This document shows, piece by piece, positions 10,898 to 21,005 of a stretch of DNA of 64,000 nucleotides. Positions within the stretch are counted from its first letter, which is position 1, and each line of letters starts with the position of its first letter. Both the position numbers and the translations under genes were made by a program. This stretch comes from Citrus sinensis. Its lineage: Eukaryota; Streptophyta; Magnoliopsida; Sapindales; Rutaceae. The notes below the pieces were generated by a model, which was given only the letters and a program-made list of their open reading frames with translations, was not told the DNA's origin and did no database searches. Location of the stretch: positions 33,009,001 through 33,073,000 of the forward strand of contig NC_068560.1 of assembly GCF_022201045.2 (NCBI RefSeq). The letters run 5' to 3'.

Positions 10898-13800
10898 ATG
10901 GAAAAGCGAAAATGGTTATGGAAGAGGAGGTCCTCTGAGAGAAGCCCTGGAGAAACTGACAGTTCAGGATCGATTTCTTCACATTCGGAGAGATACTCTG
11001 ATGACCAGGTGGGTAATTTTCACATCTCTATTACCAGTTTATGTCCGTAGCAAGAACTTGAAATGTTCGACTCTAAGCATTTTACTAAATTACCTGACAT
11101 TGGCTCAAGCACCTTTGAAACCGCTGTCTGCTTTGCTTGATGGGTCGTTCAAAGAAATTTTGGATTACCGCATATTCATTCAATTCTTTCTACTTTAGTC
11201 TTGCTCTGCTGAAGAATTTCAAATGCTTGTTATAATCTCTATATTCTTCTATAAGTTCTATTGGTCTTCAGTATTCTGGGGTTTAATAATATGTTATGAG
11301 TCAAACTTTTTGTTTGATTCCCTTCTTATATCCTGTTTTGTACTCCAGTTTGTCTACGACAAAGAACTTCCTCATCATTCTTTTTTGTTCGGGGATGAAT
11401 TTAGTTGATTACGAGTATTTCAATAATAATAGAGCAGCAAACAGTTTTGTACAGATTAGTATGCACAAATTGATGTGATATGAAGAGATTGACTAAAAAG
11501 TAATAACAAATTTTTTTTTTTAATTATGTGGACACATGATAGTTTTGTACAATCAATCTCTTCTTACCTCGTCAGTTTGTACACATTTATTTGTACAAGG
11601 AGGTTGTGGGTCTATTATTACCCTTCTTTGTTCACTTTTTTTTTTTTTTTGAAGTTGGATTCTTAGAGTCCTGGTCAATATGTGAGGAAGAGTGGGTACA
11701 GAAAGCTAACAGTTAACTGAAACTTGTTGAAAAGCAGGAGAGCATAAGTGCAGGAAGATTTAGGTATATAAATTGGCAAGCAGTGTAGTCTGAGTGCTTA
11801 TTGTCCCGTCAATCCTTTAATGTTGGTTTTTTAGATAAAGACTGAGCCCTTTGTGTTCCTAAAATTATTACTGCATTCGTTGGTCTTTGTTAGGGACAAA
11901 TCATGATGTTGTTTCCATGTAAGGAAGATACAGTTAGTCTAACCAGAATTAATTAAAATTTCATGGTAAAGAAGTCCAAACTTCATTATTAGTTTTAACT
12001 ATTTCTAATGTTGAAGCAGGAAGCTCTAAAGGCATCTCCTAATGACAATGCCCAGTCACCTGAAGTGACCTCAAAAGCTGTAGCTAATGGAGAAGATATC
12101 CGTGATAATGTTAGGGCTTTGACAGAAAAATTATCTGCTGCTCTAGTGAATGTTAGTGCTAAAGAAGACCTGGTGAAGCAGCATGCCAAAGTTGCTGAAG
12201 AAGCTATTGCAGGTATCATGTAGTAACTTGGTGCAAAATGCAAAGTTTGCACGAAAAGTTTTCTCAACCAGCCAGTGTAATTGTTGCATTTTTCTATGAT
12301 TCTTTTATCATAATACTTATCTCATTAGTTATGTAATTTTTTAGGTTGGGAAAAAGCTGAAAATGAAGCAGTGCTCCTAAAGAATAAACTCGAGGCTTCT
12401 GCACAGCAGAACTCAACACTGGAAGACAAGGTGAGCCATCTTGATGGGGCCCTAAAGGAATGTGTTAGGCAGTTGAGACTAGCAAAAGAGGAGCAGGAGC
12501 AGAAGATTCATGAAGCTGTAGAGAAAAAAACACGTGAGTGTGAATCCATGAAGCTTGAATTTGAAAGCCGACTTCTTGAGCTCCAGAGCAAAGCAGAGAC
12601 TGCTAAATCTGAACCTTCTTATCACATGGACCCTGATCTTTTTGAGAAGCTTGAATTTTTGGAGAAAGAGAACTCAGCTCTTAAGATGGAGCTCCTGATA
12701 CAGTCTGAGGAGTTAGAAATTAGGGCGATTGAGAGGGACCTGAGTAACCAAGCTGCTGAAACAGCCAGCAAGCAACATTTAGACAGCATAAAGAAGGTGG
12801 CCAAGCTTGAGGCTGAGTGTCGGAGGTTAAAGGCAATGGCTTGTAGAGCTTCATCGACTAACGATCACAAGTCTGCTGCTGCCTCCTCAAATTGTGCTGA
12901 ATCTCTAGTGGATAGTCAATCAGATAGTTGGGAGCGGCTTAATGCTGTGGAGATGGATATCCGCAAGATGGGTGGCACAGAGCCGAACATGTCTGAGCCA
13001 AGTTGCTCTGACTCATGGGCATCAGCTCTAATTGCTGAGCTTGATCAGTTCAAAAATGAAAAGGCTGTTAATAGAAATCTCTCGGCCTCATCTCCTGAAA
13101 TTGATCTAATGGATGATTTTCTTGAAATGGAGCAGCTAGCTGCAATGCCCAATAATAAGAGTGGAAAACATGTTGAATCAGGAAATGTTACCACGCAATC
13201 CACGCTTGCAGAAAGTTCATTAAGAGCTGAACGTGAAGCCATGATTCATCGAACAGCGGAACTGGAACAAAAACTAGAAAGGATGGATGCAGAGAAAGTT
13301 GATTTGGAAGAAAAACTAGACAAGATGGATGCAGAGAAAGCTGATCTGGAAGAAAAACTAGAACAGATGGATGCGGAGAAAGCTGAACTGGAAGAAAAAC
13401 TAGACAAGATGGATGCAGAGAAAGCTAAACTGGAAGAAAAAATAGAAAAGACGGAAGCAGAAAAAGCTGAACTGGAGATGGCTCTAGCCAAAAGTCAAGA
13501 CTCTGTTGAGGCGTCAGAGCTTCAGCTGAGGGAGGCTACTATGCAGTTAGAGGAGCTCCAAAGGGAGCTGAATTTGGTAAATGAATCAAAGCAGATTGTT
13601 GAGTCTAATGTGAGTAGCATGGAAATGGAAGCTCAAACAATGACTGCAAAGATCAACTCATTAGAAGAAGAGGTTGAAATGGAGAGGGCTTTGTCAATGC
13701 AGATTACAGTCAAGTGCCAGAAGTTGGAGGAAGAGCAATGGAGAATGAAACAAGAAGTTGAGCTTCAACAAATTGCCAAGTCAAATGCTGAAGTAAAGAT

Positions 13801-14322
13801 AAAACAGGTAAGTCATAATGGACTTACCGAACCAATTTACTGATGCAGATTTTAAAGAGCATCTAATCAGAAATTTTATATCCTAAATGCACTGACCTCA
13901 TGTTTTGCCTATGGCAGGAGGACCTGGAAGTGGCAGCAGGGAAACTTGCTGAGTGCCAGAAAACAATACAATCTCTGGGGAAGCAACTGAAATCTCTGGC
14001 AACATTAGAAGACTTTCTGATTGACACTGCAAGCATACCAGAGTTCTCTCGGGCAGCATTGCCGATTCCCAAAACTGTCGGAGAATCATGGAAGTTACCT
14101 TCTAATGTAACATTTTCACACAAGAGAGACTTGAATTCTCCAGGTGTAGTTGCTGGGACCACTTGTCCTTCAATAAGTAAGAATGATGGGAACACGCCCC
14201 CATCTTCGTCTTCATCTACATCATCTGCCATGCCATCAAATCAAATCAATCCTGAGAAGAACCGAAATGGTTTTGCAAAGTTCTTCTCGCGGACTAAGAA
14301 TGGAATACAATTAGAACTTTAG
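10898..14322 (+). CDS. FPP: Filament-like plant protein (FPP, DUF869 family)
   Basis: A long coiled-coil protein of the plant FPP family, whose members are linked to microtubules and the cell cortex. Coding exons are 10898-11008, 12020-12212, 12345-13807 and 13918-14322, in phase, giving 723 residues. The start is fixed by the family's conserved N-terminus, MEKRKWLWKRRSSERSPGET, and the Ser-rich SGSISSHSERYSDDQ that follows. Residues from about 60 to 260 and 380 to 600 are heptad-rich coiled coil. The middle is acidic and Ser-rich, with the family motif SDSWASALIAELDQFKNEK. Residues 411-480 are five tandem 14-residue repeats. The C-terminus ends KNRNGFAKFFSRTK followed by a short tail. Intron 1 contains a MITE relic. 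At 723 residues it may be somewhat longer than short FPPs, partly because of the repeats. Confidence 0.93.
11423..11622. mobile_element. Degenerate MITE in FPP intron 1
   Basis: Imperfect inverted arms of about 70 bp: the left arm contains AATAATAGAGCAGCAAAC and TTTTGTACA, and the right arm ends TTGTGGGTCTATTATTA. The arms are homologous to those of the element at 6386-6586 (shared TTGTACAA and GTACAAACTGACG blocks), so it is an older member of that family. No clear target duplication remains. Confidence 0.65.
13271..13480 (+). repeat. Coding minisatellite, five 42-bp units
   Basis: Five consecutive 42-bp units in frame within FPP exon 3 each encode 14 residues of the form KLxxMDAEKAxLEE, exactly two heptads. 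Units 2 and 4 are nearly identical; unit 5 is the most diverged (KIEKTEAEKAELEM). Expansion by whole units keeps both the reading frame and the coiled-coil register. Confidence 0.95.
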
Positions 14323-14965
14323 TCATGTAGGAACAAAAAACAGAAGACCGAAATTAATTTCTGAGCTTTAAAAGAGAGTTCATATCACTTAGATTTTGCT
14401 GATTAAATGCTCTTTAATCCCCGGCAATTTTTTTCTTTCACTTATACACGATTGTTAGTCTGTGAATCAAAAACTTTCAAGCAAAGTTTGGATTTTTAAT
14501 TGCTCTTTTATAATATTTAGTTTTCTTTTTGGTCCCGGTAATCATGATCGAAATATGGAACTTCAGATGTTATCATTACTTATTTACCAGTTTCCTGTGA
14601 TCGCAATCAATGAATATTGAAAGAAAATGGAAAGAGCTATGTTAGAGCTGTCTTCATTATTTCCTTGTTCCAGGTGTTGATCAATCATAGGGTGGATGCA
14701 TTCGCCATTCAGCCTGTTATAAAATTGCAAAAAGTAGAATAAAATTTTATAGAAAATGAAAGAAGAGCTGGAAATACAGGAATTTGTTTGGTTGATTAGA
14801 TGAATTTGATGCTGTCTTTGGATACTTTTGCGTACCTTTAAAGTTTCGAACATGCAAGTTCTTTATATTTCTTGGTCTGGCCATTTAGAATCTTAGATCT
14901 ACTTGCTTTTTAAGTACGAATGCTCTCATTTCAATAGCTTAAAAAGGAGGGGTAAAAGAAAGAAT
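14323..14965. other. FPP 3' UTR and spacer
   Basis: AT-rich sequence after the FPP stop; presumably 3' UTR for the first 150-300 bases. No other feature is supported. Confidence 0.5.
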
Positions 14966-15050
14966 TGGGGTGAGAGAGGCTCGAACTCTCGACCTCAGGA
15001 TCACTCAGAAGCTATGAGACCTACGCGCTAGCCAACTGCGCCACCACCCC
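14966..15050 (-). tRNA. Elongator tRNA-Met (CAU) with 11-nt intron
   Basis: Read on the minus strand, the acceptor stem GGGGTGG pairs with TCACCCC and is followed by discriminator A at 14966. The D-arm has stem GCGC/GCGC, the anticodon region is CTCATA, and the T-arm is GAGAGTTCGAGCCTCTC. An 11-base intron (15002-15012) lies one base after the anticodon, the canonical position; introns are normal in plant elongator tRNA-Met genes. The spliced tRNA is 74 nt with the discriminator. It sits between two convergent protein genes. Confidence 0.94.
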
Positions 15051-15835
15051 ACTGTTGATGTTATCAAGCATATTAAACATACTAAACGCTTTTTTGTTTA
15101 TGTTTGACACCCCCCCCCCCCCCCCCCGCCTCTTTTTTAATTTTTTGGGTAATGACTTTGCATTTGCATTACCCGACTATTTTAGACTGGTAGCCACCAA
15201 TTGATTTCGAAGCTTCGGGAAGTGGAAAATTTTATGACCATAAAACATTCAACAATTGCCAATATGGAGACACTGGGCAACAACTTCACTATTTAAATAT
15301 GCAGCAATTTTATCATTTCTAATGTGTTTCCTACTCAAATATATAGAATAAAATAACGAGATTATTTCTGTTATTGTAAAGTTGAACAATCTTTAGTTGT
15401 CTTTTCGAGAAGATTGTATTGTATTGAATTGAGGATAAAATAATATGGGCTACATTGTCGCTACCATGACATGCACGAAGTGGTTTGAGTATGATTCTGA
15501 GTAGTGATTATATAAATTTTTGTGGTCTGTGCTCTACCATGAGCCTATAAGAATTTCAATCAATTGATTTACGTAGAACCTCCCTTCAAACAAATATTCA
15601 AAAACACATCTGTGCTACTTTCTAAAAACAATGAGTGGCTCGTGCCTTTTTGTGCCCACTAAAACTTAAGATGAACCACCACGTTTTGGTTTCTCGCAAC
15701 TAGTAAAATGAGGATGAAAGCACCGAAATCATACTCAAAGGTTTTGATTCAGTCATTTCGAAAAGATGATTGTTTGCTCCATTCTTTAGTTTTCTTTTGA
15801 GATATAAAGAAATATGTCTGCATTAACTACAAGAA
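15051..15835. other. Spacer between two tRNA-related sequences
   Basis: Contains a run of about 18 C at 15110-15127, a homopolymer prone to length variation and sequencing error. No gene is supported. Confidence 0.5.
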
Positions 15836-15899
15836 AGTTCTCTGGTGTAGAGGTTAGCACTCTGGACATTCTACCTGGGCTCAACTCCCGGTAGGACCT
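15836..15899 (+). pseudogene. tRNA-Gln-like relic
   Basis: The stretch TGGTGTAGAGGTTAGCAC followed by TCTGGAC resembles the D-arm and 5' anticodon stem of plant tRNA-Gln. CCTGGGCTCAACTCCCGG plus TAGGACC resembles its T-arm and acceptor. The anticodon loop and 3' anticodon stem are missing, so it cannot make a working tRNA. It could instead be the head of a tRNA-derived SINE; no SINE body or poly(A) tail was recognised. Confidence 0.6.
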
Positions 15900-16244
15900 T
15901 GTTTTAATTCCAACCTTCTGCACTTCGGGACTGAAAACCAAGCTTGGATCCTTGGACGAAAGGTGATAAAAACCATCAAAACACCATTGCATCCTCTGAG
16001 CAAATATAGTAGAAGGCTACAAAGAAGTTTTGCGGAAAATAACAAATTGCTTTATCGACCATGTATGGCGCCTTGGAGGAATGTTAGAAATCAGTCAATA
16101 CATTCAGTGATTTCACAGAAGTGCGGTGCCTGAGCTATTCCCCTTTTTGGTAGTAGTAAGCTAAAGTATAACAACTGTACATAATCAATGGAATAAATGA
16201 AAGTTTCTAAGATGCAATCCAAATTGGTTTTGGTCTTCTTTCTG

Positions 16245-18029
16245 TCATTCACGACGATGATAACTCGTCTGCTGGGGATTTTTCTCCCTTTTGAAAGCAT
16301 TGAAGAGGTCTATTCCAAGGGAAATGTTAAGCAAATTCATGCCAGCCATCCCGAACAAGGCAAGCGGCAACTCAATACCCTTTTCAAACTTGGAAGCATC
16401 TCTGATCAGCTTGATGGTAATCAGAAGGTGAGATGCAATCCTTGCAAGAAAGAATGTGATCCAATTGAGAACCCATTCCACCCTAACAATCCTGCTCTTG
16501 CTATCGCGAATACCAGCCATCCGTCGCACCTTCCTCACATGTAAAAAGATGGAATGTAGCTGCATCACCAAAATGAATTTTACCGTTAAGATTGCACAAC
16601 AATATGAGGCGGATAATTCACGTTAAGAAGAGGGATTTATTTATTCATTTCAAAATAGAAAGAAAATAGGAACAGATGGATGAAAAGACAACTTTTAGGA
16701 AGACTCTACACAAATAAGAAAGAGAGATTCGGGGACAGAAAACTTATAGAAAGATACTGAAATGTACCTCACAAATAAGAGTGAGAATTAGGTAGTTGAT
16801 GGTTACATTTCGATACAAAGCAAGAGTAAAGCAAACCAGCAGCAACAGATGATGCACTAGGATTCCAGGGATCAAACCACTGTATAATCGATACTGCAGC
16901 ATATCCCATTGATCATAAGCAAAGTAACCACATGAAAAGCATAAAGCAGGGTATGCCCACAGCCAAGCACTGCCAACCAACTCTGAGTGCTCAAACATTC
17001 CATTCAATCCATTTCTTAGCCATTGATTAACCACTATGAACACCACTGCAAAAGACACAGAAATACATTTGAAATTACTCCTGGTAACAAGACAATGGAT
17101 CCTCATACGAAAACCTTTGAATAAAACTATTAGCAAAAGAAATTAATACAAACAAATTTTGTAATCTGAAGATGAAAGCTTGCTGTCTTTGTGTCAAACT
17201 AAGTTCAAGTCATAACACATGTGATCAGGGTTCAAACTTTTAGATATGTGCTTGAACCACTCTTCTCAGCATCCAATTTTCTGTATTTCTATACATACAG
17301 CTGTCCACTAAAGTTAAAATAATATGCCTTTCTGATGTACACAATTAGAAAGTTTCAGCTTGAACTAACATGAACACAGATTCTAACGACTCGACAACGT
17401 TCACACCTGAACCAATTTCATGTGTCAAACATTGCCCCTATATACATTCTGCCACAAACTTGACTTTATGTTCCTTGTGGCCAATAGAATATAGGCAACA
17501 ACGGCTTCATTAATACAACTTAACAACTCAAAGTTTATTTCTATTTGAGTCAGCGAAAATCTTACATCAACCACTACATTTCTGGACAAAATCATGACAG
17601 CAATTTCCAGAATCATGCAGCTATGTTAACCACCAAATGCACACAATACTAAGAATTAACAAACAGCACAGCATTAACAGAAAGAATTGATAAAATACAA
17701 AATAACCAGATACGCACTTCAGTAAATGAAATATAATATAATAAAAAAAATGTTAAAAAGGAAAGAATAATGGAACCTGAGACGGAAGTGATGGTGGAGT
17801 GGAGAAGAGAGACGGAGGTGTTGACGAAGAGAGGATCACGAGAGACCAAAAGGCGAATGACCCAGTTGGCTATTTGGAAAAAGCAAGCACCGGCGACGAT
17901 AAAGAGAAGCTCCTTGCGCTTATTGAACGCTATTTCGAACAAAACGGAGACCGACCAGAGGAGCAGAGTGGCCAAAAAGAAGACCCCTACTTTGTTCTTA
18001 TCGCTTTGTTTGGTGCTTGTCCTTGCCAT
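16245..18029 (-). CDS. TLC-domain membrane protein (TLCD1/2-like)
   Basis: A multi-pass protein with a TRAM/LAG1/CLN8 (TLC) domain, resembling TLCD1/2-type proteins rather than ceramide synthases. The family acts on membrane lipid composition; the exact substrate is not known from sequence. Exons are 18029-17777, 17045-16768 and 16559-16245, in phase, giving 281 residues. Hydrophobic helices alternate with short loops from residue about 15 to 260. Recognisable stretches are HSTITSVSVVFIVVNQW, YFAYDQWDMLQYR and EWVLNWITFFLARI. The start chosen is MARTSTKQSD at 18029; an in-frame ATG at 18140 would add 37 residues. It converges with the FPP gene, and its 5' flank exists in a second copy at 26673-26866. 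Confidence 0.9.
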
Positions 18030-18060
18030 TGAATCTGACTTGAGAGAGAGTGAGAGATAA

Positions 18061-18256
18061 CAATCACCGATGGAGCTTAAAGGAAGCTTCTTCTTTCGCT
18101 TGGTTTCGTTAGACGGGAGTTGACAGTTAATGGGGAACAATAAAGGGCGAGCGTCTATGCTTTTGCTTTTGTCACCCGCAAGCCGTTTTGGGTTATTAAT
18201 TTGTAAACTTTTGACCCGACCTGAAACATTGAATCCGAAATTCTTTTCAGAAATTC
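18061..18256 (-). promoter_or_regulatory. TLC-gene leader and promoter segment, duplicated elsewhere
   Basis: This segment covers the presumed 5' UTR and proximal promoter of the TLC-domain gene. It shares long identical blocks with 26673-26866, for example GTTTTGGGTTATTAATTTGT and GCTTTTGTCACCCGCAAGCC. The second copy has no coding sequence attached. Confidence 0.85.
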
Positions 18257-18315
18257 ATGGCCTTATTGATAATGAAATCTGAGTGCCATTTTCATTTTAT
18301 GAAAACAAGTTAAGT

Positions 18316-18420
18316 GTTGGCACTCAACCCAACTAAATCCAACCCGAAGTTATGTGGGTTGCGTTGGGTTGATTTTTTACAACCCATACTCTTTGGGGGT
18401 TGGGTGGGTTGAGTGCCAAC
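18316..18420. repeat. Fold-back repeat in the TLC-gene upstream region
   Basis: GTTGGCACTCAACCCAAC at 18316-18333 is mirrored by GTTGGGTGGGTTGAGTGCCAAC, ending at 18420, with further CCAACCC/GGGTTGG pairs inside. It could fold into a hairpin of about 105 bases and resembles a small non-autonomous element. The duplicated promoter copy at 26673 lacks it. Confidence 0.7.
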
Positions 18421-18539
18421 CCACCCCGTGCCTACCCGTATCCGAGTACCATATACGTGATTATCAAGTATAAACCGCCAAACCATAAAACGTAAAATTG
18501 CATAATTTGTCGGCCGCCTCATTTTTTCTCCAAATCTCA

Positions 18540-20166
18540 CTCACGACTTCGATTCGTTAGAGCCCCTACTTTGCACGTCTCGATTCGCCGCCGCCGGTGT
18601 CCGTCCGTCGCTGCTGGCCACGTCGACCAAAGTCAGTTCAGTCTTTTTTCCACGATTTCAGATTTTAATCTTTTATATCCGTTGGGTCTTCCTCATATTG
18701 AGTTAGATGCTCAAATTGCATGGTAGGTTTTTTTTTTTTTTTTAGTCGCCAAAAGGTGGTGTTCGTTGATTACTAATGATGGGATTTCTAGCACCAGGGT
18801 TTTAGTGATATGGTGTGTCTGTTTGGGTTTTGTTTGTTGTTTGGATCTGAAGATATTGAAAGAATTGAAAAGCTCGGGTGTTTTTGTTCTTGTTTTTTTG
18901 TTTTATTATTAAATGCCTGTGAAATGTGTTGAGTGAATACAAAACATTTTATTGTAATTGCCTTAAATTGTGCTTTGAACAATTTTTTCCTCTTTGCAAA
19001 TTACTGACAGTAAGAATTGAATCCTGCATCTGATTCTCACATCGGTCTACAAGATCACTTTCATAAATAATTTGGCCACATTGTCTTGCAAACACACACA
19101 AGAAGTTGCATGTAGCTTTGTGGCACAACTTGTCCAAATTCATTTGTCAGATTATAAAATTTACTGATTCAATTATTTTTCATGTAGAAAAACAGTCAAA
19201 CACGGACACAGAGAGAGAAAAAAGAATAGACTGAACTGAAAGAAAAGGTAAAACCCCAATTATTATTATTTTGGGCTTTTTTTTCTTGTTTTCAATAATA
19301 ATTCTTTGTTATTTTCTAATTTTTTGACATTTTTCTTCTTTCTTCTTAGTTCTTCCTACTTTTTACGCAGGTGAACAGAAATGGCAATAAGAGTGTGGGA
19401 TTTTGCTGCTCGTGTTTTTATGGTCTTAGCGTGGTGCTAGTCTTTTCTTTGGCAGCTTGTTGATTGCTATCATGATCCAGTTAAAGTAAAGGTTTATCGA
19501 CCAAATGAGGGGGTAATGGTTATGGTTAAGAGTATAGCAGCAGTGATGCAATGCTTTCTTTCCTTGAAAGGATTTCATTTGAAAGCAGTTTCAATGTTTC
19601 ACACTTGCAGCATCATTTGTCAAATGACAAGCTTCAATGACGAGTGTCGGAGGTCAATGGACTTAGTTGAAATCATTCAACTCATGTCTCTGCAATTTTT
19701 CGTTGTATGTTTGATTAGTTTGGATTTCATTGGGTGTCTAACCTATGCACCTCCTACTCTCTTGGCTCTCTGGGTGCCAACCAGCCAAAAAGCTCGCCTA
19801 AATTCTGTTAAAAGTAGGATGTCTTAGAAAGGTAAATCTGTTAGTGGGTGAATGTTCTATTGACCTTCTCTCTTTTATTTTGTTTCACAAGGAGCAGCCC
19901 TTTGTTGATTTTTGGGAGCTACCTTCCTCGGAGGTATAGTTGGCGAATTCTAGCTGTCGACTAAAACTCTGTTTTTGTTTGGCCTTTTTTTTTCTTTTTT
20001 TCCGCCTTCGAAAAGCTGTTTGTGTTTGGTTACATGTGTAAAAATTAGGTGGGAGGTGGGGATTTGATAATATTTCTAAACCACATGATAAGTTATTATT
20101 ATTATTTTTTTGTCTTGGTTAAACAACTTATATATTTATTTTTATATGTGTTTATGTGTTTGTATA
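18540..20166. other. Region with leader-like GC-rich patch, no supported gene
   Basis: Bases 18540-18640 are unusually GC- and CpG-rich (CCGCCGCCGGTGTCCGTCCG) and look like the 5' leader of a plus-strand transcript. Downstream, open frames at 18949-19143 (-) and 19516-19827 (+) match nothing I recognise. A non-coding transcript or a decayed gene is possible. Confidence 0.25.
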
Positions 20167-21005
20167 TGGGGATGCCAAAAATCCCCACGGGGACGGGTAC
20201 TCTCGGGGATTTTTCCCATTCGGGGAGGGAACGTGGATAATTCTATACCCAATTTCTTTTTCGGGAAAGGGACGGGAAGATTTTTTTACCCAGTTTCTTA
20301 TTCAGGGAAAGGGCGGGGATGAGGTGGAATCTCCATCCCCTCCCCGTTTCCCCATTTTAATTTTTAATTTTATTTTTATTTTTTAAAATTACTAGTAAAT
20401 AAATAATAAATTTTGAATTATATTATAAAATTATAAATATTGGTAAAAGTAACAAATATCAAAATATTTATATTATTAAACTTTTAGGCCTAATTAACTA
20501 ATTAAAGTCTTAAATTTTTATTTAGGACATTAAAAAAGTCGGGTAAATTCTATTAGTCCAAAAATTTTATTTTTATTTTAATTTTTTTTAATTCAAAATA
20601 TTAATTAAGTATCTACATTTATTTCATTTATTTATTGTCGATATAAAAGTAAATTCTTTTTCTTTTTATTGTAGGATTATGAAGATTGACAAAGATAATT
20701 ATTTTGATAATTTGTATTTTGCATGTGACTTTTATAATGGATCAATGTTAATGTAAAATATATTTCGAATTTTACTTTTGTTTGAATTTTTTATTTTAAT
20801 ATAATTAACTCAAAATAAAAAAAAATATATGTATTAGTTATTCGGGGATCGGGGACTCTCGAGGATCCCCTGTTATTACTCGGGGAGGGGATGTAGATTC
20901 TCTCAAGCAATTCTGACGGGGATGGGGAGGGGGCAGAGACATACGTAAAATATTGGGGATGGGTACTGGGAGATTGGTCCCCTCCCCTTTCCATTGCCAT
21001 CCCTA
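20167..21005. mobile_element. Non-autonomous hAT element (839 bp)
   Basis: The ends TGGGGATGCCAAAAATCCCC and (inverted) TAGGGATGGCAATGG pair. A perfect 8-bp duplication, TTTGTATA, lies at 20159-20166 and 21006-21013. CCCCG/CGGGG motifs recur within about 180 bp of each end; the core is AT-rich and non-coding. The body matches, in the opposite orientation, the element at 45357-46920 and, in the same orientation, the fragment at 56929-57290. It is the best preserved of the three. Confidence 0.9.

Noticed and set aside
13246-13491. Ser-rich minus-strand open frame opposite FPP exon 3
   Set aside because: It is the mirror of the GAG/AAG-rich coiled-coil repeat; the plus-strand FPP frame explains it fully.
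17770-18060. Plus-strand frames at the TLC gene start
   Set aside because: They are antisense to TLC exon 1, which has a clear family match, splice site and start.
20049-20386. Three overlapping plus-strand frames rich in Gly
   Set aside because: They cross the end of the hAT element and reflect its subterminal motifs.
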